Position numbers and translations under genes: made by a program. A model generated the notes under the pieces. The model was given only the letters and a program-made list of their open reading frames with translations, was not told the origin of the DNA and ran no database searches. A DNA stretch of 54,757 nt from JAXHUH01 sp034211175 (lineage in GTDB: Bacteria; Actinomycetota; Acidimicrobiia; Acidimicrobiales; CAIXPF01), in the NCBI GenBank assembly GCA_034211175.1, contig JAXHUH010000270.1:1-54757 (forward strand). The letters run 5' to 3'. Positions 36,229-45,464 of the stretch are shown here, piece after piece; positions within the stretch are counted from its first letter, which is position 1; each line of letters opens with the position of its first letter.

Positions 36229-38184
36229 ATGCCGTTGGTCGAACGAGTGCTCGACGCCGTGCCGTGTGAGTCCCTGGAGGACCACGTGGCGCGAGGCGGT
36301 GGTCGCGGGCTCGACGCCGCCCGGCGCCTGGGGCCCGAAGCCGTCATCGACGAGGTCCACTCGTCGGGGCTGCGGGGCCGGGGCGGGGCCGGCTTCCCGA
36401 CCGGCGCGAAGTGGCGCACGGTCGCGTTCAGCGCGTCGTCGATCACGCCGACCGCGGTCGTGGTCAACGCCGCCGAGGGTGAGCCGGGCACGTTCAAGGA
36501 CCGCGAGATCCTCCGACGGAACCCCTACCGGGTCCTCGAGGGGGCGATCATCGCCGCGTCGGTGGTCGGTGCGTCCGAGATCGTCGTCGGCGTGAAGAGC
36601 TCGTTCACCCGGGAGATCGACGCGGTGCGCCGCGCCATCGACGAGATCGAGGTCGCCGGCTGGTGCGACGGTCGGACGATCCGCATCGTCGTCGGCCCGA
36701 GCGCCTACCTCTTCGGTGAGGAGACCGCGCTGCTCGAGGTCATCGAGGGCCGCCAGCCGTTCCCCCGCGTCGCGCCGCCGTACCGCCGCGGTCTGGGTGA
36801 CGAGGAGGTCGGCCACTCCGCGTCGGCCGTCCCGCTCGCCACCGAGAGCGGCCAGTCGGCGGGTGCGCCGGCCATCGTCGACAACGTCGAGACCCTGGCC
36901 AACGTGCCGCTGGTGCTCGCCGAAGGTGCCGACTGGTTCCGCTCGGTCGGTACCGAGCAGTCGCCCGGCACGCAGGTGTGCACGATCACGGGCGACACCG
37001 TGCGCGACGGCGTCGCCGAGGTCGCCATGGGCACCACGCTCGCCGAGCTCATCGAGATCGCCGGCGGCGGCATGCCCGGCGGCCGCACGGTCGGCGCCGT
37101 CCTCTCCGGTGTCTCCAACCCGCTCATCACCGCCGACGAGCTCGGCACCGAGCTGAGCTACGAGGGCATGCGGGCCGTAGGTGGGGGGCTCGGCACCGGC
37201 GGGTTCCTCGTGTTCGACGATCGGTCCGATCCGGTGGCGATCGCGCACGGCGTCGCCCGGTTCCTCTCCGTCGAGTCGTGTGGCCAGTGCACGCCGTGCA
37301 AGCAGGACGGCCTCGAACTGGCCTCCCACCTCGAGCGCCTGCGCGACTCCAACGGCGGTGACCGGGACCTTCGGGCGGTCGAGCGCCTCACCGAGTCGGT
37401 CAGCATCGGGGCCCGGTGCTACATCGGCATCCAGCAGGAGCAGGTCATCGGCAGCCTCCTCGCCCGCTTCCCCTCGGCGCTGGCCGGCCACGCCGACGGC
37501 ACCATCCGCGCGGCCGCACCGGTGGTCATCGCCCCCATCGTGGACATCCGCAACGGCCGTGCCGTGCTCGACCCGGCCCAGGCGACCAAGAACCCCGACT
37601 GGTCCCACGGGCCCGACGGCTCCGACCGAGTCCCCGTCGAGTACCTCGCCGGCACGCCGGTCGAGGTGACCATCGGCGAGGGGCCGGCCGTCGTCGGGGG
37701 AAGCGCCGACGCGGTCACCACCGCCGGGTCCCGTCGCGCCGACGACCCGCTCGGGCCGGTGCTCGACGCCCACCGCGACGTGTTGGCCGACCTCGACGAG
37801 CTGCCCCGCCTCGACCCGGCCGCACGCCCGGTCGCGGTCGACGGGCTCCGGGAGCGGCTCCGGGTCCACGCGGACGTCACGCAGCGGATCGTCGAGCCGG
37901 TCGTGCGCCGCCGGGGCGGCGACGACGGCGAGAACGCCGCCGACGCGGCGAGCGAGCACGAGGAGGCGGCCGTCGACCTGATCGACCGGCTCGCCGCCGT
38001 CTCCGACGGCGACGTGATCCCCGACGACGAGGTGGAGCGACTGGTGAGCGAGATCCGCGGCCACCTGACCAGCACCGAGCGGATCCTCACCCCGCTCGTC
38101 GAGGCCGAGCTGGACGAGGCCGACCGCTCCCGCCTGGCCGCCGCCGTCGAGGAGGCGCGCCAGCTCGCCGAGGCCGGACGCTGA
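36229..38184 (+). CDS. NuoF-like NADH-binding flavoprotein fused to a hemerythrin-like domain
   Basis: A 651-residue protein. Residues 1-~425 are a full NuoF/HoxF-type module: FMN/NADH site GLRGRGGAGFPTGAK at 47-61, NAAEGEPGTFKDRE at 80-93, GEET at 163-166, and a 4Fe-4S site with C351, C354, C357 and C397. After a linker (~430-505) comes a four-helix segment with hemerythrin-type histidines H515, H547, H577 and H612, each of the second and fourth in the H-x9-P pattern of HHE domains, but with Thr instead of the bridging Glu at H+4. No NuoE or NuoG partner is nearby. The protein could be a soluble NADH-driven reductase sensing or handling O2, NO or iron; function is inference. AGGAGGA is 8 nt before the ATG. 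Confidence 0.85.
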   Translation: MPLVERVLDAVPCESLEDHVARGGGRGLDAARRLGPEAVIDEVHSSGLRGRGGAGFPTGAKWRTVAFSASSITPTAVVVNAAEGEPGTFKDREILRRNPYRVLEGAIIAASVVGASEIVVGVKSSFTREIDAVRRAIDEIEVAGWCDGRTIRIVVGPSAYLFGEETALLEVIEGRQPFPRVAPPYRRGLGDEEVGHSASAVPLATESGQSAGAPAIVDNVETLANVPLVLAEGADWFRSVGTEQSPGTQVCTITGDTVRDGVAEVAMGTTLAELIEIAGGGMPGGRTVGAVLSGVSNPLITADELGTELSYEGMRAVGGGLGTGGFLVFDDRSDPVAIAHGVARFLSVESCGQCTPCKQDGLELASHLERLRDSNGGDRDLRAVERLTESVSIGARCYIGIQQEQVIGSLLARFPSALAGHADGTIRAAAPVVIAPIVDIRNGRAVLDPAQATKNPDWSHGPDGSDRVPVEYLAGTPVEVTIGEGPAVVGGSADAVTTAGSRRADDPLGPVLDAHRDVLADLDELPRLDPAARPVAVDGLRERLRVHADVTQRIVEPVVRRRGGDDGENAADAASEHEEAAVDLIDRLAAVSDGDVIPDDEVERLVSEIRGHLTSTERILTPLVEAELDEADRSRLAAAVEEARQLAEAGR

Positions 38185-38190
38185 GCGCGA

Positions 38191-38216
38191 CGACCGGTCG
38201 GACGGCCGACCGGTCG
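38191..38216 (+). terminator. Hairpin terminator of NuoF-hemerythrin gene
   Basis: cgaccggtcgg (38191-38201) and ccgaccggtcg (38206-38216) form a perfect 11-bp stem with a 4-nt loop, 7 nt after the stop codon. It can also act for the opposite-strand gene that ends at 38318. Confidence 0.65.
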
Positions 38217-38317
38217 CGGGTCCCGTCGGCGTCGCCGCGCAACAGCGCCGCGTCGAACCTACGACCCACCGTTGCGGTCTGCGGTCGCCCGGAACGCTGA
38301 CCGCCGCGGCGCGGCCG

Positions 38318-38614
38318 TCAGCTGCCGGAGACGCTCGTCCTGGTGAAGTCCCGCTGCAGGTGCGCCGACGCCCGACCCCACGGTGAGGCGGCGCCCCTCG
38401 TCTGGTGGAAGGCGAACGCGGACTCGTCGAGGAACAGCTCACGGACGAGGAAGACGTCGGGCCGCTCGGCATCCTGCACGACCTCGAACTCGACACAGCC
38501 CGGCTCGTCGCGGGTGAGCCGGACGTGCTCGTCGAGCAGCGGCCGCAGGCCCGGCTGCTCCCCGACGGGGATCGTGATGGTGCCGGTGAGGCGAACAGCG
38601 TGGCGGCCGTGCAT
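38318..38614 (-). CDS. Antibiotic-biosynthesis-monooxygenase (ABM/YgiN-like) domain protein
   Basis: A 98-residue dimeric ferredoxin-like fold protein. The pattern of strand GTITIPV, helix PLLDEHVRLTRDEPGCVEFEV, strand PDVFLVRELFLDESAFAFHQ and a conserved H near the end is typical of ABM quinol monooxygenase-type proteins. Substrate unknown. CAGACT 6 nt before the ATG may be a -10 element of a leaderless transcript, divergent from the phospholipase-type gene. Confidence 0.8.
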   Translation of the reverse strand: MHGRHAVRLTGTITIPVGEQPGLRPLLDEHVRLTRDEPGCVEFEVVQDAERPDVFLVRELFLDESAFAFHQTRGAASPWGRASAHLQRDFTRTSVSGS

Positions 38615-38713
38615 GGCGTGAGTCTGGTCGAGCGACCTCTGACCGGGTGCACGAGTTCGCTGCGACCAGGGGTGACGGCCGGGGCGCGTGCGAGGGCGAC
38701 CCGTTCGGTGGCG

Positions 38714-38719
38714 TATCGT
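38714..38719 (+). promoter_or_regulatory. Probable -10 element of leaderless PLD-family gene
   Basis: TATCGT lies 6 nt before the GTG at 38726. It supports that GTG over the in-frame GTG at 38708. Confidence 0.45.
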
Positions 38720-38725
38720 CAGGCC

Positions 38726-40003
38726 GTGCGTTCGTTCGGTGGACAGGTCCGGTCCCGGCTGGCTGGCGGGCGGGTCGGCAGCGGTCGGGCCCGTTCGGTC
38801 GACTCGCTCGACCGGCCGCCCGAGCACCAGAACATCGAGGGGATCCAGCCGCTCGACTGGTACCGCCTCGGGCTCGAGCGCCTCCTCGGCGTGCCGGCGA
38901 GCGACGGCAGCACGGTCCGCACGCTCCGCAACGGCGACGAGATCTTCCCGGCCATGCTCGACGCCATCCGGGAGTCGAACGAGACCGTCGACCTGTGCAC
39001 GTTCGTCTACTGGACCGGCGACATCGCCGAGGCCATGGCCGAGGCGCTCAGCGAACGGGCCCGCGCCGGGGTGCGCGTCCGGGTGCTGGTCGACGCGGTC
39101 GGCGGTCGGCAGATGGAGAACTCGCTCACCGCCATGATGGAGGAGGCGGGCGTCGACTTCCGGTGGTTCCGCCCGATGGTGCAGTGGCGGTTCTGGGAGG
39201 CCGAGCACCGCACCCATCGGAAGATCCTCGTGTGCGACGGCAAGGTGGGCTTCACCGGCGGTGTCGGCATCGCGGCGGAGTGGGAGGGCGACGGCCGCTC
39301 GCCGGGCAACTGGCGCGACAGCCACTTCCGCTTCGAGGGCCCGGTGGTGGCCCAGATCCACGCCAGCTTCCTGCGCAACTGGGTCGAGACCGACGGGGCA
39401 CGGGTCCTCGAGGTGTTCGAGGCCCAGCCGGCCCCCGACGACCTCGACGACGGCAGCGCCATGATGGTGGTCCACGGCCACGCCTCGACCGTGTGGTCCG
39501 ACACCGGCCTGTTGCTGCGCAGCCTGGTGGCGTCGGCACGCGAGCGCATCCGCATCCACACCGCGTACTTCTCACCGGACGACGACTTCCTGGCCCGGCT
39601 CCTCGACGCGGCCGAGCGCGGCGTCGACATCCAGATCCTGTTGCCGGGCAGCCACATCGACAAGCGGGTGGCCGCGATCACGCGCGACATCGACCTCGAG
39701 AAGGTGCTCGATGCGGGGATCCGCGTGTGGCGCTACAGGCCGTCGATGATGCACATGAAGGCGGTGAGCGTCGACGGGCAGCTCGCCTGTGTCGGGTCGG
39801 CCAACGTCAACGGCCGCTCGATGGCCCGCGACGACGAGGTCAGCGTGATCGTGCTCGACCCGCGGTTCGCGCAGGGCCTGGAGGCCGACTTCGAGGCCGA
39901 CCTCGAGCACGCGGACCCGGTGCAACGCCGACGCTGGAGGCGCCGCTCGATCTTTCGCAAGGGCTTCGAGCAGGTGCTCCGCCCGTTCAAGCGCTTCTTC
40001 TGA
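38726..40003 (+). CDS. Phospholipase D-type phosphatidyltransferase (cardiolipin-synthase-like)
   Basis: A 425-residue protein with two HKD motifs: THRKILVCDGKVGFTGG in the first half and MHMKAVSVDGQLACVGSANVNGRS in the second, both with H-x-K-x4-D intact. This is the layout of bacterial cardiolipin synthases and related phospholipases D. There are no clear N-terminal membrane helices; the basic N and C termini (RRRWRRRSIFRKGF) suggest peripheral membrane binding. Its 3' end is 12 nt from the convergent CHAD gene. Confidence 0.9.
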   Translation: MRSFGGQVRSRLAGGRVGSGRARSVDSLDRPPEHQNIEGIQPLDWYRLGLERLLGVPASDGSTVRTLRNGDEIFPAMLDAIRESNETVDLCTFVYWTGDIAEAMAEALSERARAGVRVRVLVDAVGGRQMENSLTAMMEEAGVDFRWFRPMVQWRFWEAEHRTHRKILVCDGKVGFTGGVGIAAEWEGDGRSPGNWRDSHFRFEGPVVAQIHASFLRNWVETDGARVLEVFEAQPAPDDLDDGSAMMVVHGHASTVWSDTGLLLRSLVASARERIRIHTAYFSPDDDFLARLLDAAERGVDIQILLPGSHIDKRVAAITRDIDLEKVLDAGIRVWRYRPSMMHMKAVSVDGQLACVGSANVNGRSMARDDEVSVIVLDPRFAQGLEADFEADLEHADPVQRRRWRRRSIFRKGFEQVLRPFKRFF

Positions 40004-40015
40004 CGCGGTGGGCGG

Positions 40016-41066
40016 TCAGGTGACGGCGGCGAGCTCGCCGACGTCGCGCTCGTCGCCGGCGTCGCTCCACACCCGGCGGTAGGACACGAGCCGATCGGCG
40101 AAGGCGTCGGGCTCCTCGACGTAGAGCCGGCGCCCCAGAGAGGTCGCCCGACGGATGAGCTCGTCGTAGACACCGTGGACGACGACGAGAACGCCGTCGA
40201 CCAGCTCCCGACCTCCGTGGCCGCTCGGGTCGCCGTCGAGCCCGGTGGCGAGGACGTGGAGGTCGTGTGCGTCGCCGAGCGCGTCGCTCAGGTCGTGGAA
40301 GCGCTCCTCGAGCGGTCCGAGCAACGACGGCGCGGCGTCGTCGAGCAGTCGCACGTGGTACCAGGTGTACTTCGCCCGCTTGCGCCACTCGTGGTGCAGC
40401 TCGGGATCACCGCAGCGCAGCGACTGCGCCAGCGCGTCGCGGCCCCGGCCGTAGGTCTTGGCGACGCCGTCGCGCAGCGTCTCGTCGTCGTCGACGCCCT
40501 CTCCCACCTGGGCGTCACCCACGTGGACATGCCGCTCACCGCAGAGCGTGTGTGGCGGGCCATCGAGGCCGCCCGCAGCTCTGACTGACACAAGCGCCGG
40601 AGAACGACCAGTCGTCGATGCGATCCTGCTCCCGCTCGAGCAGCGCCGTGGCGCGGGCGACCCGCTCACCGCCCTCGTCGCGCACCCGCTCGGTGGCACG
40701 TTCAGCGCCTGATCGGAGGCGGTCGAGGACCGGGTCGACGCCGCCGTCGGGGAATTGGTCCCGATGGGTGCCGAGCAACGTCTCGAACGTGGCCAGGAGC
40801 GCCTGGTCGTCACGCAGGTCCGACAGCTCGCGCGCCGCGTCACGCAGGCCCCGGTTCGCCCGCGCGTAGTCCTTGCCGAGCGCGGGTCGTGCCAGGCGCA
40901 CGAGCCCCCGCAGCTTCTTGCAGCGCTTCCGGCAGTCGTGGACCGCCTCCTCGACCCCGATGCGTTCGGGGTCGCGCAGGTCGGTGAGCGCGCGTTCGAC
41001 CTGGTCGTGCGCGATGCGCCGCACGGCGTGGTCGACCGGTTCGTCACGACGGAAGGTGTAGGCCAC
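40016..41066 (-). pseudogene. CHAD-domain protein, broken by a frameshift
   Basis: The first part, from GTG 41066 (MAYTFRRDEPVDHAVRRIAHDQV), encodes the N-terminal half of a CHAD domain with the basic helix VHDCRKRCKKLRGLVRL and runs to ~40600, ending at a stop at 40536. The second half (LRDGVAKTYGRGRDALA, HHEWRKRAKYTWYHVRLL, LGDAHDLHVL) is in another frame from about 40590 to 40016. The total of 1051 nt is not a multiple of three. CHAD domains bind polyphosphate through conserved His, Arg and Lys residues, and both halves keep them. The ~48 codons between the halves look unconserved. Either a real mutation, a split gene (a GTG starts near 40588) or an assembly error. Confidence 0.75.
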
Positions 41067-41080
41067 GACCGGCGCGTTCC

Positions 41081-41097
41081 CGGGCCCGGAGGGCCCG
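41081..41097 (-). terminator. Hairpin after acyl-CoA dehydrogenase gene
   Basis: cgggccc-gga-gggcccg, a perfect 7-bp stem with a 3-nt loop, lies 20 nt beyond the dehydrogenase stop and just upstream of the CHAD start on the same strand. Confidence 0.45.
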
Positions 41098-41116
41098 AAA
41101 CGGCCGGGCGGCGCGC

Positions 41117-42334
41117 TCAGCTGCGGGGCACCTCGCTCCACGGGACGTTCTTGTCGACCCGGGGCTCGCCGGGCAGGCCCAGGACCTGCTCGCCGAGGAT
41201 GTTCCGCATGATCTCGCTGGTGCCGCCCTCGATCGAGTTGGCCCGCACCCGCAGGAACGCATGACGGACACCGCTCTCGACACCCGAGGTCGACAGCTCC
41301 TCGGGACGGCGGAACGTGAAGTCGTAGCCGACCTGGCCGTCCGGGCCGAGGAGGTCGACCGCACACTCGAAGATCGCCTTGTTGAGGTCGGCCATCGCCA
41401 GCTTGGCGACCGAGCCCTCGGGCCCCGGGTTGCCCGCCTTGCGGTTCTGCGACGCCCGCATGTTGGTCAGCCGCAGCGCCTCCGCGCGGATCCACAGGCC
41501 CATCACCCGGTCGAGGCGGGCGGCGGTCTTCTCGGAGCCGTCCATCTCGCCCCAGATGCGGACGAGCTCGGCGATCGGCCCGCCGCCGCGGCGGGGTCCG
41601 CCGCCCGAGCCACCACCGATGGAGGTGCGCTCGTTCATCAGCGTCGTGAGCGAGACCCGCCAGCCCTCGCCCTCCTCACCGATGCGGTTGGCGTCGGGGA
41701 TGCGGACGTCGGTCAGGTAGACCTCGTTGAACTCCGCCTCGCCCGTGATCTGGCGCAGCGGGCGCACCTCGACGCCCGGGCTCGACATGTCGACGGCGAA
41801 GTAGGTCATGCCGCGATGCTTCGGCGTGGAGGCGTCGGAGCGGGTGACGAGCATGCCCCACTGGGCGAGGTGGGCCAGCGTGTTCCACACCTTCTGGCCG
41901 TTGACCAGCCACTCGTCGCCGTCGCGCACCGCCCGACAGGCGAGCCCGGCGAAGTCGCTGCCCGCGCCCGGCTCGCTGAACAGCTGGCACCAGCGCTCCT
42001 CGCCCGTGAACATCGGGCGCAGGAACCGGCGCTTCTGCTCGTCGGAGCCGTGGGTGACGATGGTCGGGCCCGCGAGCGCCAGGAAGAACGTCGACGGGTC
42101 CTGTGCGGGGGCGCCGGCCTCACGCAGCCGGGTGTCGACGATGCGCTGCAGCTCGGGCCGCACCCCGAGGCCACCGAAGCCCTCGGGGAAGTGGACCCAG
42201 GCGAGGCCGTGGTCGTACTGACGGCCGCGCAGCTCGATGCGGGAGGTGGACGATGGTTCGACCTCGGCGAGGAGCGCGTCGAGCGCGGCTTCGACGCGGG
42301 CGGTCTCGGGGTCGGCAGCGGTTGTCAACGCCAT
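41117..42334 (-). CDS. Acyl-CoA dehydrogenase family protein
   Basis: A 405-residue FAD flavoenzyme of acyl-CoA oxidation. The FAD-contact block CQLFSEPGAGSDFAGL, the substrate/FAD segment VNGQKVWNTLAHLAQWGMLVTRSD and the C-terminal NSIEGGTSEIMRNILGEQVLGLPG are present. A Gly-rich loop (GGGSGGGPRRGGG, about residues 247-259) is an insertion. Resembles actinobacterial FadE paralogues used in steroid, terpene or branched-acid breakdown; substrate unknown. Divergent from the LLM oxidoreductase with 86 nt between starts; no Shine-Dalgarno site, and CACAAT 7 nt before the ATG may be a -10 element. Confidence 0.9.
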   Translation of the reverse strand: MALTTAADPETARVEAALDALLAEVEPSSTSRIELRGRQYDHGLAWVHFPEGFGGLGVRPELQRIVDTRLREAGAPAQDPSTFFLALAGPTIVTHGSDEQKRRFLRPMFTGEERWCQLFSEPGAGSDFAGLACRAVRDGDEWLVNGQKVWNTLAHLAQWGMLVTRSDASTPKHRGMTYFAVDMSSPGVEVRPLRQITGEAEFNEVYLTDVRIPDANRIGEEGEGWRVSLTTLMNERTSIGGGSGGGPRRGGGPIAELVRIWGEMDGSEKTAARLDRVMGLWIRAEALRLTNMRASQNRKAGNPGPEGSVAKLAMADLNKAIFECAVDLLGPDGQVGYDFTFRRPEELSTSGVESGVRHAFLRVRANSIEGGTSEIMRNILGEQVLGLPGEPRVDKNVPWSEVPRS

Positions 42335-42407
42335 GTCAGCAATTGTGACCCGTGCGACGCCGGGCGGGCCAGCCGGCCGGGCAGGGTGTCCGACGTGCGC
42401 GGCGATC

Positions 42408-42413
42408 TAGGGT
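42408..42413 (+). promoter_or_regulatory. Probable -10 element of leaderless LLM oxidoreductase gene
   Basis: TAGGGT lies exactly 7 nt before the ATG at 42421, with no ribosome site between. Confidence 0.5.
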
Positions 42414-42420
42414 CGCCGCC

Positions 42421-43500
42421 ATGACTGCAGTCACACCGTCGGCCGGTTCGGGCAACGGCGCCGTGCGCCATCCCGAGCTCGGGTTCTACACGCTGGCCGG
42501 CCACACGAGCTCGCCGCGGGACCTGATCGACGAGGTCCGCGACGCCGAGCGGCTCGGGCTCGGCACCGCGTTCATCTCCGAGCGCTTCGCGACCAAGGAG
42601 GCGGCGACGATCTCGGGAGCGGTCGGTGCGGTGTCCGAGACCCTGCAGATCGCCACCGCGGCGACGAACCAGAACACGCGACACCCGATCGTCACCGCGG
42701 GGTACGCGTCGACCATGTGGCGCCTGACCGGTGGCCGGTTCTCCCTCGGTCTCGGGCGCGGCATCGACGCCATGTTCGACGCCTTCGGGCTCGACCGCCT
42801 CACGACCGCACAGATGGAGGACTTCGCCGGGCTCATGCGCCGGCTGTTCCGGGGCGAGACCGTCATCGGCCACGACGGACCGGCCGGCAGCTGGCCGGCG
42901 CTCTCGCTCGGGCGACCGGTGGGGGACGTGCCGCTGACGTTGGTGGCCTTCGGGCCGCGCTCGCTGGCCCTCGGCGGCCGGGCGTTCGACGCCGTGGTGC
43001 TCCACACGTTCTTCACCGACGAGACGCTCCAGCGGTGCGTGCGCACGGTGAAGGAGGCGGCCGAGCAGGCGGGCCGCGACCCCGACGCGGTGAAGGTGTG
43101 GTCGTGCTTCGCGACGATCGGGGACCACCTGCCCCACGACGTGCGGCTCAAGAAGACCGTCGGCCGCCTCGCCACCTACCTTCAGGCGTACGGCGACCTG
43201 ATGGTGCGGACCAACGACTGGGACTCGGCCGTGCTCGAGCGGTTCCGGGCCGACCCGTTCGTCGCCGGGTTCCGAGGCGCCCTCGACGCGACGGCCACGA
43301 CCGACGAGCTCGAGCACGTCGCCACGCTGATCCCCGACGAGTGGCTGGCGCCGGCCGCGTCCGGCCCGCCCCGGCAGTGCGCGGCCGCGGTCGCCGAGCA
43401 GCTGCGCCTCGGTGCCGACGGTGTCATCATGCACGGCGCCTCACCGACGGACCTCGAGCCGATCCTGGCCGAGTACCCGTCCGTCGCGGCCGTGGGCTGA
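42421..43500 (+). CDS. LLM-class F420-dependent oxidoreductase
   Basis: A 359-residue luciferase-like TIM-barrel oxidoreductase. The N-terminal LGFYTLAGHTSSPRDLIDEVRDAERLGLGTAFISERF, the ATAATNQNTRHPIVTAGYASTMWRLTGGRFSLGLGRG segment and the C-terminal QLRLGADGVIMHG fit the actinobacterial F420-dependent group. F420 rather than FMN is inferred from the family. It probably acts with the divergent acyl-CoA dehydrogenase in lipid or steroid catabolism. Confidence 0.88.
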   Translation: MTAVTPSAGSGNGAVRHPELGFYTLAGHTSSPRDLIDEVRDAERLGLGTAFISERFATKEAATISGAVGAVSETLQIATAATNQNTRHPIVTAGYASTMWRLTGGRFSLGLGRGIDAMFDAFGLDRLTTAQMEDFAGLMRRLFRGETVIGHDGPAGSWPALSLGRPVGDVPLTLVAFGPRSLALGGRAFDAVVLHTFFTDETLQRCVRTVKEAAEQAGRDPDAVKVWSCFATIGDHLPHDVRLKKTVGRLATYLQAYGDLMVRTNDWDSAVLERFRADPFVAGFRGALDATATTDELEHVATLIPDEWLAPAASGPPRQCAAAVAEQLRLGADGVIMHGASPTDLEPILAEYPSVAAVG

Positions 43501-43555
43501 CCCGGCGGCCCGGTCGTCGCTACAGGCCGGGTGGTGGGACGCCGATGTCGCGCAC

Positions 43556-45057
43556 GTGACACGACGGACCTCGGCGCTACCGATCGCCCTGGTGACCGGC
43601 GCCGCCGGGTTCCTGGCCGGTCGCCGGTGGCCGCGCCCCGAGCGGCGCCGCATCGAGGTCGAGGGGTTCGACGACGAGCGGGACGTCGCGCTCGAGGACA
43701 TCACCTCGGAGCTGTCCCGCGCGTTCGCCGACGTGTCGGTGGCCGAGCTGGGCGAGCTGGTGATCGCGGCGCTCGCCACCATCGCCGACGACGTCGGCGC
43801 CGAGGTCGCGTTCACGGTGACCGTCGCCGACGACGCCGTCACCGATGTCTGGCAGTGGGCCGCACCCGGACGGGCGCACGGTCCGGCACCGGCGGCGGGC
43901 ACCCCGATCGCCGCGGTGTTCCCCTCGTCGATCGACGAGATGCGCGCCTCGCGGGCGCTGCTGCTCGAGGACGTGCTGGCCGAGGAGCTGGCACCGCACG
44001 AGCGCGAGTGGTTCGAGGCGTGCGACGCCCGGGGCTTCGCGGTCATGCCGATCGTCCAGGACGGCGAGCTCGCCGGCGTCGTCGGCTTCGTCGGGACCAG
44101 CCGGCGGGCCCCGTGGAGCCGTGACGACCTCCACCGCATGCGCTTCCTCGGCGACCTGCTCGTCGACGCCGTCGCGCGGACGCGGGCGCGTGCCGCGGCC
44201 GCCGTCGCCGATGCCCGCGCCCGGCGCATCGCCGACTTCATCCCCGACGGGCTCCTGTCGATCGACGGTGAGGTCGACGTCGTCACCTGGGCGTCGCCCT
44301 CGGTGTACCGCGTCACCGGCTGGCGTCCCGAGGAGCTCGTGCGCCGACCGCTCGGCGACCTGCTGCCCGACGGCGGCGTGGAGCGGGTGACCGCGGCCCG
44401 TCAGGTGCTGGCCGACGGCGCCGGCGAGCACCTCGTGACCGCCCGGCTCGAGAACGGCGCCGGTGGTTCGACCTGACGTTGACGCTGGTCGAGTTCTCCG
44501 CCGAGCTGCCGAGCGAGCTGCTCGTCTCGATCCGCGACGTGCACGAGCGCCGGCTCAAGGAGGACGAGCTCGAGGAGCAGGCCACCACCGACCCGTTGAC
44601 CGGACTCGCCAACCGGGCCGGTCTGCGGCGCCTGCTCGACGAGCGGGAGCAGGCCGGGACCGGGTTCGCGCTCGCGCTGTGCGATCTCGACGGCTTCAAG
44701 GCCGTCAACGACACCCTCGGCCACCAGGCGGGCGACGAGGTGCTGGTCATCGTGGCCCGTCGCCTGGAGGCGGCGCTCGGCCCCGATGCCGGCCTCGCCC
44801 GACTCGGCGGCGACGAGTTCGTGGTCGTGCTCGACGCCGTCGACAAGCAAGGGGCGCAGGAGGCGGCCGACGAGATGGTCCGCGCGCTCGCCGAGCCGAT
44901 GCGCACGGCCGCGGGGATGTGCGAGGTGACCGGGTCGGTCGGGATCACGCTGTCGTCACGACCGCACAGCGTCCGCGTGCTGCTCGCGGAGGCGGACGCC
45001 GCCATGTACCGGGCGAAGCACGCCGGCAAGTCGTGCTGGGAGCTGACCGAGCTCTGA
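43556..45057 (+). pseudogene. GAF-PAS-GGDEF diguanylate cyclase, broken by a one-base frameshift
   Basis: From GTG 43556 a short N-terminal hydrophobic segment, a GAF-like domain (~45-205) and a PAS domain are read to a stop at 44474. The PAS tail (RWFDLTLTLVEF, IRDVHERRL) and the GGDEF domain then continue in the -1 frame to 45057. Adding one C near 44457-44461 would restore an unbroken ~500-codon gene. The GGDEF motif RLGGDEFVVVLD is intact, while the RxxD inhibitory site is absent (LGPD in its place). The second part has an in-frame TTG near 44479 but no ribosome site. Natural frameshift or sequencing error cannot be told apart here. Confidence 0.82.
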
Positions 45058-45093
45058 TCCGGCGGGCCGCCGCACCCGCGCCCGGACGCGCAC

Positions 45094-45113
45094 CCGGCGC
45101 CCGCAGGCGCCGG
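45094..45113. terminator. Hairpin between convergent genes
   Basis: ccggcgcc-cgca-ggcgccgg: perfect 8-bp stem, 4-nt loop, 36 nt after the GGDEF stop and 45 nt before the end of the opposite gene. Confidence 0.6.
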
Positions 45114-45158
45114 AGTCGCTCGGTTCGGTTCGGCCCGACGTGGGTCAGCCGACGTGGA

Positions 45159-45464
45159 TCAGAGGTCGCGGACCTCGTCCGCCAGGCGTCCGGCGGCGCC
45201 GGCGAAGCCGCCCTGGTGCTCGGCCCAGACCGAGGTCTTGGCGCAGCCGGTGCGAATCGTGGTCGCCAGCTCGCGGGCCTGCGCGGCGAGCGCGGGGGAG
45301 TGCTCGTCGAGCTTCAGCGCAGCGGCGTCCCAGCGATCGGCCAGGTCGGCGAGGCGCCCGATGGAGCTGTCGAGCTGCTGGAGCCCGTTGACCATGCGGT
45401 CGACGGACTGGTCCAGGGCCGCCGCGGAGTCGTCGAGCCGGGTCCGGATCTGCTCGAGTGCCAT
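45159..45464 (-). CDS. Small all-helical protein, unknown
   Basis: A 101-residue soluble protein I do not recognise. It is almost wholly helical, with heptad-like hydrophobic spacing (LDQSVDRMVNGLQQLDSSIGRLADLADRW) and one cysteine. The size and W-containing helical hairpin recall WXG100-like proteins, but there is no WXG motif, so I do not assign it. An in-frame ATG at 45494 is a possible earlier start with GAGG upstream. Confidence 0.65.
   Translation of the reverse strand: MALEQIRTRLDDSAAALDQSVDRMVNGLQQLDSSIGRLADLADRWDAAALKLDEHSPALAAQARELATTIRTGCAKTSVWAEHQGGFAGAAGRLADEVRDL

Noticed and set aside
44479..45057. GGDEF domain as an independent gene
   Set aside because: Its 5' sequence continues the PAS domain of the upstream frame without a break and there is no ribosome site, so one frameshifted gene is more likely.
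45159..45464. WXG100/ESX-type secreted protein
   Set aside because: Size and helical pattern fit, but there is no WXG motif and no ESX gene nearby.
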